Assembly (NCBI GenBank): GCA_028583685.1
Contig: JAMXIF010001119.1
Span: 867,277 to 931,276, forward strand
DNA length: 64,000 bases
Direction of reading: 5' to 3'
Source: Petaurus breviceps papuanus
Taxonomy: Eukaryota; Chordata; Mammalia; Diprotodontia; Petauridae
Positions 32,296 to 43,889 of the stretch are shown here, piece by piece (the stretch's first letter is position 1; every line of letters starts with the position of its first letter). The notes beneath the pieces are model-generated. The model saw only the letters and a program-made list of their open reading frames with translations. It had not been told where the DNA came from and searched no databases. The position numbers and the translations under genes were made by a program.

Positions 32296-32296
<1 letters not shown>

Positions 32297-32357
<61 letters not shown>
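32297..32357. repeat. (TG)n microsatellite
   Basis: About 30 uninterrupted TG units. Long enough to be polymorphic. Confidence 0.95.
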
Positions 32358-32619
32358 TTGTTCTGTGAGGGAATGCCTGCTTCTCCAGAGAATCGTCAAT
32401 GAAAGACCTCTTCTTTCACTCTACAAACTGCAATTTTATTTACTACCTAATCGGAACCTAGGAGGAGGGAGCAGCCCTCCCTGACTTAAGCTCCAGGCTA
32501 GTTGAGTTTGGGACTAAAATTTTTGTTTACAACTACAGGAACAAAGGAGTTATAAAACTGCCCTTATAGTCAAAAATCACACCATATGCAGCAACATTCC
32601 CTAAGGCATTCCAAAAAGT

Positions 32620-32850
32620 AATCAGCAAAGATTCTATTTAAATACTATCAGTGATAGGGAGCTCACTACTTGAGGTGAAAATCCATTTCATTGTTGAAAA
32701 GCTCTAGCTGCTAAAAATAAAATAAAGGTCTTTAGATTGAGTTAAAATCTGCCTCCCAATCATTTCTATCCATTGGTCCTGTGCTCTGGTACAGCATTGA
32801 ATAAGAACAGAAGTAGGATCCCATGTTATTTAACAGACTGGTCTGAAAAT
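32620..32850 (-). repeat. CR1/L3 LINE 3' fragment, antisense
   Basis: 'gatagggagctcactacttg', 'gttaaaatctgcctcccaat' and 'tatccattggtcctgtgctc' are the reverse complement of the CR1/L3 3' end. Confidence 0.6.
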
Positions 32851-33169
32851 TGTGAGATTGATTGGAATATAGAGTAATATAAAGCCCTTCCACTGAGATT
32901 CAAAAAAATTAGCTGTGCAAATGCAGGTTGGGGGAGACCTTATTAAAAAGTGGTTTGCTTGAAAAAGACTTAGGGCTCTTAGTTAACTGCAAGATCCCAA
33001 AAGTGAATTCAAAACTAGGCTTCTCTGAGAGTTCTTATAGCTCAACACTCAAGCAGAAGGGAAAGTCTTGGTTATTACACCCCACCTGTCCTTCCCCACC
33101 CCCGACCAAATAAAAGATGCTCTCATACTATTGACTGAACTGCATCCTGGGCAGCCACCATTTGCAACC

Positions 33170-33420
33170 CCAATTTACTTAATTGGCTCCTTCCTTGGAC
33201 TTGCCCCACTCTGGTTTACCTCTCTGTTGTAGGTGTCTGCTCCCCACCTTTCCACCAATTCAAGCCCTATCCATCTTTAAGATGGCAGGTCAAGACTTAC
33301 CTCTTTAAATACTTCTGATTACCTTCACCTACACAGAAGTAAATTATCTTCTTTCTCCCCTAGGATCATGAGATTGCTGGTGGTATATCTAATCTGCCAG
33401 GACTTTTGGGATTATGAATC
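33170..33420 (+). repeat. L2 fragment, degraded
   Basis: 'aatggcaggtcaagactt'-like wording at 33282-33300 ('gatggcaggtcaagactta') followed by 'cctctttaaatacttctgat' suggests L2. Weak at the edges. Confidence 0.35.
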
Positions 33421-34485
33421 TTGCCTATTTTTACCTAAGAAGTCACAATTACTCTTTCCTACCTTCTTGACTTCCTGGCTTTCAGATTTTCATTATGCTC
33501 CTGGATAAGAGGCCTCTTGCTTTTCTCTTCATCTGGACCTAACTTCTAAAATGACCGGAGTTGACTTTCTTATGACCTTCAGTTTTGTTGCAGTCTGCAT
33601 GACTAAAACCTTCACAGGTGCTTGGCTGCCTTCCAGTCCTGCCTCCCATCTGACTAATCATATCCGGTTGCTACTCATGTCCAGGCATGACAAGGGCCAG
33701 GTCTCCTCCTTCCATTGATTCCTGCACAAGACCCATCACAGAGCCACTACTGTGCATAGCTGTTATTGGTACTATCATTATTATTACAGTAGCTATTCTA
33801 GAAATATTTGTTGATTGTTTTGTACAGGATAGTGATTTAGGACAAAGGAAATTAAGACTACAGATAGACACACAAGCTGAAAACATAGCAGGTAAAGTTC
33901 TCCCTGCCTTTCTTTCCTCCCCACAGACAGACAGGAAAGAATCCTGAACAAGATGAGCAATGCTCGTGTACCATGTTAGGATCTCAACACAAGGTATAGC
34001 AGATGGTACAAAAGACTGAGCTGCATTTTCCTAGAGCATAGCCAGATTTTCACTAGTCCCAATGGAAAGATATCCTATTATTATAATTTTTTTTTGGAGG
34101 GAGTAGAGGGCTTTGATTGACAGTCTTCTCTCTTTCCTGCTGTCGGGCTGGAAGATGCAATAAATAAGAAACCTGGAAGCTTGCGCAAGTCTCTGCCTCT
34201 AGGTAACTCTTCCAAATTCATTGAATTATTAGCATCTTCCTCCGTCCTTGACACAGGTGCCTAAGAGTTACTACTAGATGGTGATGATTATGCTCTGGAA
34301 ATGTATGCTCAGCTAAGTATGTCAGATATCAAGGGCTACTTTTCAGAGTCTGGGCAGAACTGGACCATGTGGCAGCTCAAACAACAAAAACACTGCATAT
34401 GTAACCCAGGAGTTATACAGGTGAGACTGTTGTTCATGCCCTCTTCCCTCCTCATATTACCTTGCATTGTATGATATTGCTGTTT
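33421..34485. other. Unassigned
   Basis: A plus-strand 86-codon frame (33687-33947) includes a hydrophobic stretch (LLCIAVIGTIIIITVAILEI), but no family, upstream exon or promoter can be named. No repeat identified with confidence. Confidence 0.4.
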
Positions 34486-34489
34486 CTGT

Positions 34490-35015
34490 TTGTCCTTCAT
34501 TTTCAAAAATTAACATGACATCAAGAAGTTAATACAAATGAACTGGATTTAAGTGAGGCAGGGCTTTGCAAAGTCATCAACCTCACTATTTCCTCCAAAG
34601 CCATATGGATCCAGTGGCAAGATACAGAACAAGATGGTCAGAGATGGCCCTAGGTGCAGTGGAAGACCTTGGTCTTTTTAAATTAAGGTCTTTCAGGGGT
34701 CTCAGTATGACTGAGGGAATACCCACTCAGTGATTAAGGCTGGGTAAGAAATGAGACAAAAAAATGCCTCTTTTACCTAATCAAAAAAAAAATTAATCTG
34801 GGAGGAGAAGATCCTCATGGTTTCTGGCAAAAACAGAAACAACTGCTATTTACACTCTGAGCTATCAGAGTTCAAATGATGATCAAGTTAGGCTTGGGCT
34901 GGGACCTACTGTTGGTCAATCAATGAGGGTCAGAGTGATTTGAATTTAAGGCATGTTCCTTAAGAAAGAATATTAGCTTCAAACCCCAAGATGTCTTGTG
35001 AGGTTTGAGCTAATT
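34490..35015 (-). mobile_element. Unidentified non-LTR repeat, second copy
   Basis: The reverse complement is collinear with 9335-10193: 'aaacctcacaagacatcttg' near 35010, 'tcattgattgaccaacagta' near 34925, 'gaggttgatgactttgcaaa' near 34580, and the end 'gaaaatgaaggacaaacag' near 34490. Confidence 0.6.
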
Positions 35016-35054
35016 CCTTTGGGCAGAGCAGTCATTCCCTATGTGGACAGAAAG

Positions 35055-35190
35055 AGAAAAGAGGGAGGGAAGGAAGGAATAAAGGAAGGAAAGGAGGGAA
35101 GGAGGAAGAAAGAAAGAGAAAAGAGAAAGGAAGGGGGAGGGAAGGAAGAAAGAAAGGGAGGGAAAAGGAGGAAAGATGGAAGGAAGGAAA
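35055..35190. repeat. GGAA/GAAA purine microsatellite
   Basis: About 135 bases of ggaa, gaaa and gagg units. Imperfect. Confidence 0.9.
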
Positions 35191-35191
35191 T

Positions 35192-35430
35192 AAGTCTTTA
35201 TTACAAGCCTATTATATGCTAAACACTTTAAATTATCATCTCATTTGATTCTCACAACAACTCTAGAATAGGTGCTACTATTATCATTATGTTACAATTG
35301 AGGAAACTGAGGCAAACAGAGGTTGACTTGTGAAGGATTACACACATTGTAGGTGTCTAAGGCTGGACTTGAACTCAGTTCTTTATGTCTCCAGATCTGC
35401 ACTGTCCATTATGCCACCTAGTTACACTCC
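35192..35430 (-). repeat. MIR/CORE-SINE
   Basis: 'ctcatttgattctcacaaca', 'acaattgaggaaactgaggc' and 'ccattatgccacctagtta'. Confidence 0.75.
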
Positions 35431-35559
35431 TCCCTCCCCCCCCCAGGATAGGTACTATGTTTTTTTCCCTCCTTCCCCCAGGGCCCATGACAGTGCTTTT
35501 GCACATAGTAAGAAGGCAATTTGATGAACTTCACCAATTCCAGCAAACTGAGCCAAAGA

Positions 35560-35798
35560 GGTGAGCTGTCTCATTCAGTTGTGTTTGACCCCTCGTGACC
35601 TTCTGGACCATATGGTTCACAGAATTTTCTTGACAAAGTTACTAGAGTGGTTTGCCATTTCCTTCTCCAGTGGATTAATGCAAACAGAGGTTAAGTGACT
35701 TGCCCACACAGCTAATACAGGTCTTATGCCAGAATTAAACTCAGGTCTTCCTGATTCCAGGCCCAGAGTTCTACCCAGTGCACCATCCAGCTACCTTG
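35560..35798 (-). mobile_element. Mar-1-type CORE-SINE
   Basis: 'ttcagttgtgtttgacccct' (RTE-type tail, antisense), 'gtggtttgccatttccttct', 'gttaagtgacttgcccacac' and 'ctcaggtcttcctgattcca'. Confidence 0.8.
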
Positions 35799-35869
35799 AA
35801 GAGAAGCACAGGCAAATGAAAAGAAAATAATTCCAGAAGGGCAGATATGTCTCTGAAGAGATATGTAAC

Positions 35870-36118
35870 ATGTAGAATCATAAAATTGTAGAGTTGAAAA
35901 TTTAAAAATGAACTTCTCTATAGAAGAAAGACTATGGAGTGACCGAAGAATCATTATAGCTAGGGTCTGGGCCCAATTCTTACTATTAATTTACTTGCAT
36001 GACTTTGAGGAGTCACTTCTTGGGGCTTTGCTTTTCTCACCTGCCAAACAAAAGGTCTTTACTAGAGAGAATTGGAGTAGAAGACCTCTAAAGTCCCTTT
36101 CAGCTCTGAAATAATACG
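35870..36118 (+). repeat. MIR/CORE-SINE
   Basis: 'gggtctgggcccaattctta', 'gggctttgcttttctcacct' and 'aaagtccctttcagctctga'. Confidence 0.65.
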
Positions 36119-36119
36119 A

Positions 36120-36500
36120 TCATGCCATTTTTAAACCATCTGTCCTGCCTCAAGCCTCTTGCATCTCTAACCCATCCATCCTACAGCTGTCAACCAGCAT
36201 TTATTACACTCCTATTATATTCTATGTACTGCCAAAGTGATTTTCCTAAAATATAGTTTTAATTATGTCACCTTCAACTTCCTGCTTTACATCTTTGCTT
36301 GAATATCTATAAGACCTTTCAAATTCAGTATGTCAAAAACCAAACTGCTCTCCGCACCATTCCCCTGGCAAAACAAAACAGTCCTCTTTCTTCTTGACTT
36401 CCCTATTTCTTTGAAAGCCACCCCTATCCTTCCATTCAGTCAGGTTAACAATCCTAGTAAGCCTTCTATTCACTAACATGGCCCCTACCCAACTTCAGGC
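36120..36500 (+). repeat. L2 LINE 3' part
   Basis: 'tgccaaagtgattttcctaa' and 'aattatgtcaccttcaactt' match the L2 'gccaaagtgatcttcc...catgtcactccc' segment. Confidence 0.6.
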
Positions 36501-36724
36501 CCAGGCTGGTTATCCCACCCTTTGAAAAGACCCTCATTCTTCCAGTCCATTTTCAATTCTTTGATAAAGGCAGGGAGAAGAGAAGGAAATGAGGCACAAC
36601 CATTCTCCTCCCTCTCCCCTGTACGTCCACAGTTGGCACTGCCTGAAGTCACTGCCTATGTATGGTTTCATATCTCTGCCCCTTGGGTTCTTTATGCTGG
36701 CTTTTATACCCTTATTTTAGGGAT

Positions 36725-36880
36725 GTGTGTGTGTGTGTGTGATGGATGAATAAATGCTATCACGTACGTTTGTGTGTATACATACACACACTCTATATCT
36801 ATTTTATACATAGAGATTATATTTTATGTACTTAAACACACACTATAGCATTCATTCATTCATTCATTCATTCATTGAAA
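36725..36880. repeat. Simple repeats (TG)n and (ATTC)n
   Basis: gtgtgtgtg at 36725-36743 and seven attc units at about 36850-36877, with CA/TA runs between. Confidence 0.85.
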
Positions 36881-37079
36881 AGGATAGTTCCATAGTGGCT
36901 GTAGCTGCTGTCTGTACAACTGCTGGGTCTCTCAGTTCATCTTTTTGGCTCTGATTTTAACTTCCCCCAATCAAATTCATGGGCAGGTCTAGGAATAAAC
37001 ATTTGTTACACAATTGTGTCTCTCCCTCTCCTCTTCCTTTCATCTGAAAAGTAAAAATGGACAAAAGACTAAACAGAAA

Positions 37080-38655
37080 ATCTGGTACCATTTCTAACTT
37101 TGAATTGCTCAAGTCTATTTACATTGCTACATTTCTCTTGACTCCTGTGTTTGTATTTCAAAGTATCTATTAAGCCCTGGGATCTTAATCAGGAATACTT
37201 GAAAGTCCTCTATTCCCACCAAAAGTCTACCTTCCCCCTGTAAAATCATAATCATCTTTGCTGGGTAACTTATTCTGGTTGTAAGCTCTTTGGAATATCA
37301 TACTCTAAGTTCTCCTCTCCTTTGTGGTGGTAGTTATCGGGGATTATGTGATTCTGACTATTGACTTCTTGGTATCTGAGCTTTTTTCTGGTTGTTTGCA
37401 GTGGGTTTTTTTTCTTTGACCTGGAGGGTCTGGATTTTGTCTATTACAATCCTGCACATCTTCATGTTGGAGTTTCTTTTGGGGGTGGCAGGTGGATTCT
37501 TTCTATTTTTACTTTTCCCTCTGGTTCTAATAGGTCTGGAAAGTTTGCACTGAAAAATGTTATATAGAACTTTTTAATAGTCAGGTTTTCCCAGTGATAC
37601 AATGATTTTTAGATTATTTCTCTAGCAATTGTTTTTTGATAGAGGATTTACTTTTCTGATACTTTCAGTCATATTATTATCATCATCATCATCATCATTT
37701 AGTATTTCCTGTTGTCATTGACACCTCTCTGGTTCAATCTTAATTGTCAGGATGTCTATAAAGATTTTTTACCTCCATTTCTAAGCTTTTAATTTTTCAT
37801 TCCATTTTTTTCCATTTGAGTCCTCATTTCCTTTCCCCTTCTCTTTACCATTTTATTTCATATACAAGATCATGTTTCAACTCTTCTTTCATCTCCTCTG
37901 GGAATTCCAGCAGAGCCTGGGGCAAATCTGTGGTTTTCTTTGTGGACTTTCTTTTAGAGGATGTGGAAATACTCTCTTCTTTTAAGATTGCTCTCAAGAA
38001 TCCTTGACTTCTTATTATTTCTTTATTGGCAAGTCTTTTTTTCTACTCTTACTTCCTGAATTGGGACTTTGTATCAGGCTCAGGTTCTGTGCCTTTCTTC
38101 TTAGAGGAACAACAGAATCTTTTTTGTTGTTGAACTGTATTATCAGGGGTCTCCATAATGAGCACAATGTTCCTCAAGCATTTCAGAAGCAGCTGGACAG
38201 CTCAATATGCTGGGCAAGAGTATACAGTTTAGCTTGCACTAGGTTGTGGGATGTGTGAGACTTATCATTTGTGGTAAGCCTGATCACTCTTCAGATTTTT
38301 CCTCCAGGCTTCTGAACCCAAGTTCATGGTCAGAGTGAAGTCCTTCACCAGACTGTTTAGAAGGCTCCTGTCTCCCTGCCCCCTCATACAAATTTGGGTT
38401 CTAGCCTTTCCTGGCTTGCCTGAAGACTTATGTGCTCCTGCCCTTCTATATGCAATAACAATAATATATGGTCATATTGGGCACTTGGTGCCCATAGTCT
38501 TGTATGTCTCTTTGTAGAGAATTAGGTTGTAAAAATGCACTTAATTTCTCTGATTTCTTTTTATTTCTTGCTGCAGTGCCCTTTTAATAATGTCCTCTAT
38601 GGAGTAGGTGGCTAAGACCTGGGTTTTTCTGCTTCCACTAATTCTACCATCTTGA
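37080..38655 (-). mobile_element. L1/HAL1 5' half, antisense
   Basis: Its 5' end lies at 38655 (minus strand cctcaagatggtagaatt). About 500 bases of 5' UTR are followed by an ORF1 region and little beyond it. No recognisable ORF2 or 3' UTR follows on the left, so it cannot be decided whether it was a full L1 or a HAL1. It lies directly left of an L2 copy. Confidence 0.65.
37127..38156 (-). pseudogene. L1-type ORF1 remnant, antisense
   Basis: The minus-strand ATG at 38156 opens 'METPDNTVQQQKRF'. A coiled-coil region follows, then the 'EPEGK.K.ERIH' segment near 37520, 'kqk/ARKK'-type residues near 37400, a C-terminal domain near 37200-37300 (the iTYPAK and EDFQ.FL regions are visible as fragments), and a likely end at 37127. 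Many stops and shifts: this is old. An ATC run (37680-37697) would encode poly-aspartate on the minus strand. Confidence 0.6.
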
Positions 38656-38659
38656 GGAG

Positions 38660-39240
38660 ATTGACTTTTAGTTGTTCTTCCCTGGAATGCTGTTCTTCTC
38701 CCAGCTGAAATAATTCCATGAAGCCTCCTCTGAAGATTCTAAGCCCATTCTGTTTGACATTTAAAGTCCTTGACAATCTGTCTCCAGCCTCTCTTTCCAG
38801 ATTTATTTCCCATGACTTGCCCTCAATCAATGTTCTAGCCACTTTTTTCCTATTTTTCCTATTCCCTGTACACATTTTATCTCTCCTCTCTGTGTTTTGT
38901 GAACACTTAGTCCTCCCCATCCCAAACCTGGGCACTTCTTCCTCTTCATCTCTGTCTTTTGGAATTCCTGGATCCATTCAAGGCTCAGCTCAAGATTGTG
39001 ATTCCCCAAATTGTTACCACCTATAAAGGTGCTATATATAATCTGAATATATTTTGTATTTGCTTATCTGTATATGTTTGTTTTTCACCAATAAAACTTA
39101 AGCTGCTTGAGATTAGAAGCTCTTATTTTTGAATGAACTAAAAAGCATTTGTTAATTACTTTAAAAAAATGTTTCCAATTCCTAGTACAGTATCTAGTCC
39201 AGAATAAATACAAGCATAATAAATGTTTGTTGAATTAATT
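38660..39240 (+). repeat. L2 LINE 3' end
   Basis: 'ccctggaatgctgttcttct', 'tttaaagtccttgacaatct', 'ctaagcttgaga'-like wording and 'cataataaatgtttgttgaa' at the terminus. The 121-codon antisense frame over it is an artefact. Confidence 0.7.
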
Positions 39241-39489
39241 GAACATGTGAATGTCAGCATACTGACATTGTTTGACTTGTCAAAATACTGGGTTGGAGTA
39301 GATTATAATTTTGTAAATTGTTTTGATTCCCATATTTTTAAAAAAAATGAACTTCCTGTACTCATTCAACTAGAAGGGAAATAAATTCTAGAAGTTACTA
39401 TGTATATGCTCATAAGAAATAAGAAAAATTTATTTCAATAGAATATATGGTTTTACCAAACTTTTTTTTTCTATCCCTTGACAACATCC

Positions 39490-39575
39490 TGAATCCTCTA
39501 AAAGTATGCATTTCCCAGGTTGAAAACCCTTGGACTAGATGCCCTGAAGGTCCTTTCCAGCTCCAGCATTCTATT
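39490..39575 (+). repeat. MIR tail
   Basis: 'ggactagatgccctgaaggt' and 'cctttccagctccagcattc'. Confidence 0.6.
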
Positions 39576-39604
39576 TAGCCTGGCTTTTAAAACCCAGGTC
39601 TCCA

Positions 39605-39766
39605 GGCAGCTAGGTGGCACAGTGAATACAGCACCAGCTCTGGAGTCAGGAGGACCTGAGTTCAAATCCAGCCTCAGACACTTGACATACTTACTAGTCG
39701 TGTGACCTTGGGCAAGTCACTTAACCCCAATTGCCCTCCAAAAAAGGCAAAAAACAAAAATAAAAT
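39605..39766 (+). mobile_element. tRNA-derived SINE, well preserved
   Basis: 'ggcagctaggtggcacagtg', 'gagttcaaatccagcctcag', 'gggcaagtcacttaacccca' and an A-rich tail. Sixteen-base target duplication aaaacccaggtctcca at 39589-39604 and 39767-39782, perfect. One of the younger insertions here. Confidence 0.9.
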
Positions 39767-39784
39767 AAAACCCAGGTCTCCAGA

Positions 39785-40298
39785 ATCCAAGCCCAGTACC
39801 TTTCTGCTATATTGTACTGACTCTCATATACTGCTTCTCCCCATTATAATAAGCTTTTGGGGAAAGCCAACCAATCAACAAACAGGAATCATGTCTTCCT
39901 TTTCTCTTATTCCCTACTTTGAAACATTTGAGACTAGGCATCCAGGAAAGATTATTGGAAAATGAATTTTATAAATCATTGAACTAACTTTCAGCTTCAG
40001 TTCAATATTCTCGTTGTTAGTGTGCTGCTCCTCTATGCCCTCTTTGTGTCTGTGAGGCTTGGATCTGCCAGAAGCAGCACATCTGGAGAAGCAATTTTAT
40101 CAGGATCATTGATATGATCAGATTGTTCAGAATTAAAGGGCAGGTGGTTTCCATCAAGCCCCCACCCCTTTCCCCCAGTGAATTTCCCCACCAGGGTCTC
40201 CCTTCCCTGACTGATGTTTCAGATTTTCCTTTTCCTCTCCTTCAGATTACTACTTGATATTTACCTATCCAATGTTGAAAGCCTGCCTGCTTAGACAC
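39785..40298. other. Unassigned
   Basis: Nothing recognised. Confidence 0.4.
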
Positions 40299-40301
40299 CT
40301 G

Positions 40302-40535
40302 TTGTTCAAGTGTTTTTCAGTCACGTCTGACTCTTCATGACCCTGTTTCAGTTTTTTGTTTTGTTTTTGCAAAGATACTGCAGTAGTTTGCCATTTCCTT
40401 CTCCAGTTCATTTTACAGATGAGGAAGCTGAGGCAAAATAAAGTTAAGTGACTTGTCCAGGATCACAGATTTAAACTCAGGTCCTTCTGACTCCAGGGCC
40501 AGTACTCTATCCACTGTGCCACCTAGCTACCCCTA
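40302..40535 (-). mobile_element. Mar-1-type CORE-SINE
   Basis: 'tcagtcacgtctgactcttc', 'tttgccatttccttctccag', 'gttaagtgacttgtccagga' and a terminal 'gtgccacctagctacccc'. Confidence 0.8.
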
Positions 40536-40539
40536 GATG

Positions 40540-41555
40540 CTTCGACATCTACTGGGACACATACCGAACAAATGGGAGACCTAACACTGTTGATGTCAGC
40601 AATTTAATGAAGTGGTGATAAATGACAGTTTTAACAGTAATAAGGCATCTTAAAAGAGGCTTCTTAAAGGCATCTGACTAGATCAGAGGAATAGTTTTAT
40701 GTTGATAGCAGAGCAGGCTCCTTCTCTCCCAAATTCTGGCCATGTCCCTGAGGGGGCAGTATGTCCCCACAGCCTTAGGAAAAGCTTGGAATGCAGGGGG
40801 TTACCATTTCATCCCCTAACCTTGAGAAGAGCTAAACAATGACTCATAGACACCATCAGTTGCATAGAAGTAATATGGCCTTAATGAATGTAAGTGCTGT
40901 TTAAAATATAGATGGCAACTTTTTGAGAAATAAAGGAGAAATAAAAGAGAAGCATGTAAAAATAAAGCCAGGACATTGACAACAATGTCCTAAGCTAATC
41001 AAAGTGGCAGCCTCAAGCATAGGTGACTACCCAGTCAGTATAAATAATGGGGCACCAGGAAAGAGCAAATTTTTCATTCATTATTCTATCCCTGAGTCCA
41101 GCACTCTATTCTTAGGGATTCACTCCCAGGTATTGTTTCCTGTGATATTGTGAATAAAAGAGGACCGGATTTGGAGTCAAGAGGACCTGACTTTGAATCT
41201 TGGTTTTGCTGGTTTCTCCTCGTGATGGGTTGCTTGAACCCCAGTTTATAAAATCACATCTTTCCCTAGCCTCAGAGCATTATCTCTGCCCACTTCTCCC
41301 CATGCCAGTACTCTGCCTAGCAAACATTCATGATCAAGCCCTAGACAAATGCTTATCTCCTCTGGATTCAGTAACAAGCTGCACCTATGAATCCTTCACT
41401 AAATTATATATAAGTAATTCCCTAGCTCATTATATACATCCTGAATCCCTCGTTATGTATGCCTTAGGATTGGGACATATGTATACTCCCAACATCCATC
41501 TTGTCAAACATGACACTGATGGGTGGCAGCTTGGTCAGCCTGGACCACCAGCTGA
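40540..41555. other. Unassigned; short MIR-like scrap 41145-41230
   Basis: A 120-codon plus frame (41200-41562) has no motif I recognise. Part of it may belong to the adjacent LTR-like element. Confidence 0.35.
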
Positions 41556-41556
41556 C

Positions 41557-41990
41557 TTGTGATGTTTCAAGCCTAAAGCCACACCTCTATGCAGCCCTCC
41601 TCAGGCTATTTCCCAGTGAATTCTGGGCAATACGAGTGCACAGTAGTTATTAAAAGTGTATGTTCCTTTAAGAACTGACCACTCCTTAACTCCTCCCTAA
41701 TCCCACCCTGACTCACCTAGTTAACATATTTGACACAGGTTCTACTATAGATTATCCTATATAAACTTTAACTGTATCTCTCTAAGGTTGCAGATTCCCT
41801 AAGAACTCTTGCCCACTGTATAGCATAACAATAAATCTTTGCCACCTTGACCTAGAGAATGCTTGAGTCTGTGAATTCATTCTAGACTGCTTTCCAGGGA
41901 CTCTGGTTATTGCAGTTCCTGGACTCTCTAAACTCCCTGAACCCTGTCTCTTGTGTGTCACTAGGTAAATCATATCAATTTCCTGAGCCT
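41557..41990 (+). mobile_element. Possible solo LTR fossil
   Basis: Order of parts fits an LTR: a U3-like stretch, a TATA-like word (tatataaac) near 41760, an aataaa signal near 41830, and a U5-like stretch to about 41990. No internal retroviral region or partner LTR is visible. The family is unknown. It looks old, and its ends are uncertain. Confidence 0.4.
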
Positions 41991-42074
41991 GTAAAAGGTG
42001 GAGGCAAGCTATAAGATCTCTAAAGTTCATTTCAGTTCTAAATCCTGTGATCTCTGGGTAGGATCAGATATTAT

Positions 42075-42330
42075 CAGGGACAAAGAGAGAGGCAGTATGC
42101 ATAGTGGATAGAGAGCTGGCCAAGAAGGCATGATTTGAAGATCAGTCTTTGACATATCCTGGTCTTCTGATTCTGGGCAAGTCTCTTAACTGCTCAGTTC
42201 CCCAGACAACTTTCTAAGATTATAAATTCTAGAGAAGGTGCTAACATGTAGTGGTAAAAGTATTTTGTTTTGTTTATCCAGGAGTTCTGTATACCAGTGA
42301 AATCACAGGTCCAGTATCTATCCCTATCTA
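42075..42330 (+). repeat. MIR/CORE-SINE, long marsupial-type copy
   Basis: 'gcatagtggatagagagctg', 'gattctgggcaagtctctta', 'tctaagattataaattctag' and 'gtgaaatcacaggtccagta'. Confidence 0.7.
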
Positions 42331-42369
42331 ACTATTAATACTTTTTAGCAATAAAAATTGTTAAAAATT

Positions 42370-42720
42370 CAATGTCAATTGTTTGACCTCATGATCCCAC
42401 CATTTTTAGTATACTTTGGAAATGTAATCAGAAAATTAAAAAAAAAAACCTCTTCAAATATTTCCATGATAACATTATTTGTGAATGTAAAAAAAAAAGG
42501 AAACTATCTAAAAGTTGGAAAAATATCAGAACTAAATCAACTGCGTTACCTTAATGAAATAAAAAACTACAATGCAATTAGGACTAATGTGAAGAATATA
42601 ATAAAAGCTGGAAAGAAATTTATAAAATATTAAAAAATGAAAAAAATAACCCAGGACCACAAAAGTATGCATATTAACCATGACATGTAAAAGAAAATGT
42701 GAATAAGAATGAACAAATAG
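42370..42720 (+). mobile_element. L1 3' region fragment, degraded
   Basis: 'gtttgacctcatgatcccac', 'tggaaactatct'-like and 'aattaggactaat' words fit the marsupial L1 3' end. Very A-rich. Confidence 0.45.
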
Positions 42721-43885
42721 TCCAATAGAAAGTAAGATGAAATGACTGAAAAGCTTTTGTGATATTTTGTCATGAACTTAATGTAAACAGTTACTAAGCA
42801 AGTTTAGTTAACCATTTTGATGGTTGATATTAAGTTCATAATAAAGCATGTTAATGTTGCCTGAGCCCCTGACATTCCCTAGATGTTGATCATGGATATC
42901 TGATAGTGTACAGTATAGACACACACATTACCCAGAACCCCCAGTTTCTGAGGCTTTAATGACTTTAGAAGGAGCTTCAGCAGAGGCACAAGTCTGAGAC
43001 AAAGAAGTGTGACTATACCAGGGACCACACTTTTCCTACCAAGCTTGGAAAGGAGTGAGGAAAAGAGAAGGTGTGACTGATCTGATGAGAGTAACAGCTG
43101 AGGGGAGGGCCTAAGGAATGGAGAAATTACCAAAACCCAATAACTTCAATGGTTCTTGAGAGCAAAATCCAGCTCATAATGTATTTCTCTCTGGACCAGC
43201 ATCAGGGAGAGAGTGTTTCTTAATTTAGGAAAACTTCTTGAGTTTTATACAAGTACTGTATCAAAATCCTGTAACTACTTAGGATATCTAACCAATCCCA
43301 TGTCCTCTCTCTGTGGCTATCTGTGCGGACTATGGGTCTATGATATTTTAAATTAAAAAAAAAGAAATGATCCATTAAAAATAATTCCCAACTTTGGGGG
43401 CCCATTTGTAATTTAATTACACTCAGTTGTGAAAATTTATTCCCAATATTTGGAAAGGTAGGTAGAATCCTGACCACTGAAACTAAATTGCTTCACTCTC
43501 CAGTGACTATGAATAACACAGTTCCCAACATTCCAGATGTTTGCAGGAATGTCCTAGGATCTCATCTCTGAGTTTTTACTGAAACTTAAATGAGGAATTT
43601 GGTACAACTCATAATGATTTCTCATTAAGTAATTCACTACCCATTAAGAAAAGAGCAGACGTTTCTGACTTGAATGTTCAGTTATCCACAGGAATGTTTC
43701 TCTCTCCTATATGAAGTCATCAATCGAAGTGAATTTGTCATTTGTCCAGCTTGCCATGTAGAAAAAGATAGTCTCTTAGAATGAATGAATCACAGTCTAT
43801 TATTATAAAGTTCTGCGGTAAAAGATCCTGAGTTCTGTCCCCCTGAAATAATGCAAGACATTTCTACCAGTAACAAAGTTGTTTT
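42721..43885. other. Unassigned
   Basis: No gene or clear repeat. The part from about 43380 has homeodomain-like cores (aatttaattacact, taagtaattcac). Confidence 0.35.
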
Positions 43886-43889
43886 TTCC

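Noticed and set aside
32297-32484. Cysteine/valine repeat frame
   Set aside because: Pure translation of the (TG)n microsatellite.
33687-33947. Small frame with a membrane-like segment
   Set aside because: One hydrophobic run in 86 codons of AT-rich DNA is expected by chance. No homology, promoter or splice context.
34080-34205. aataaa-containing stretch resembling an LTR R region
   Set aside because: No U3 or defined ends. Could be chance.
35055-35190. GGAA array as a regulatory ETS-type microsatellite
   Set aside because: Units are irregular and no gene lies nearby. Ordinary simple repeat is sufficient.
38612-38977. 121-codon minus-strand open frame, charged
   Set aside because: Antisense to an L2 3' end and crosses into the L1/HAL1 5' UTR. 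A by-product of purine-rich antisense L2.
41200-41562. 120-codon plus-strand frame
   Set aside because: No recognisable domain. Partly overlaps a MIR scrap and abuts an LTR-like fossil.
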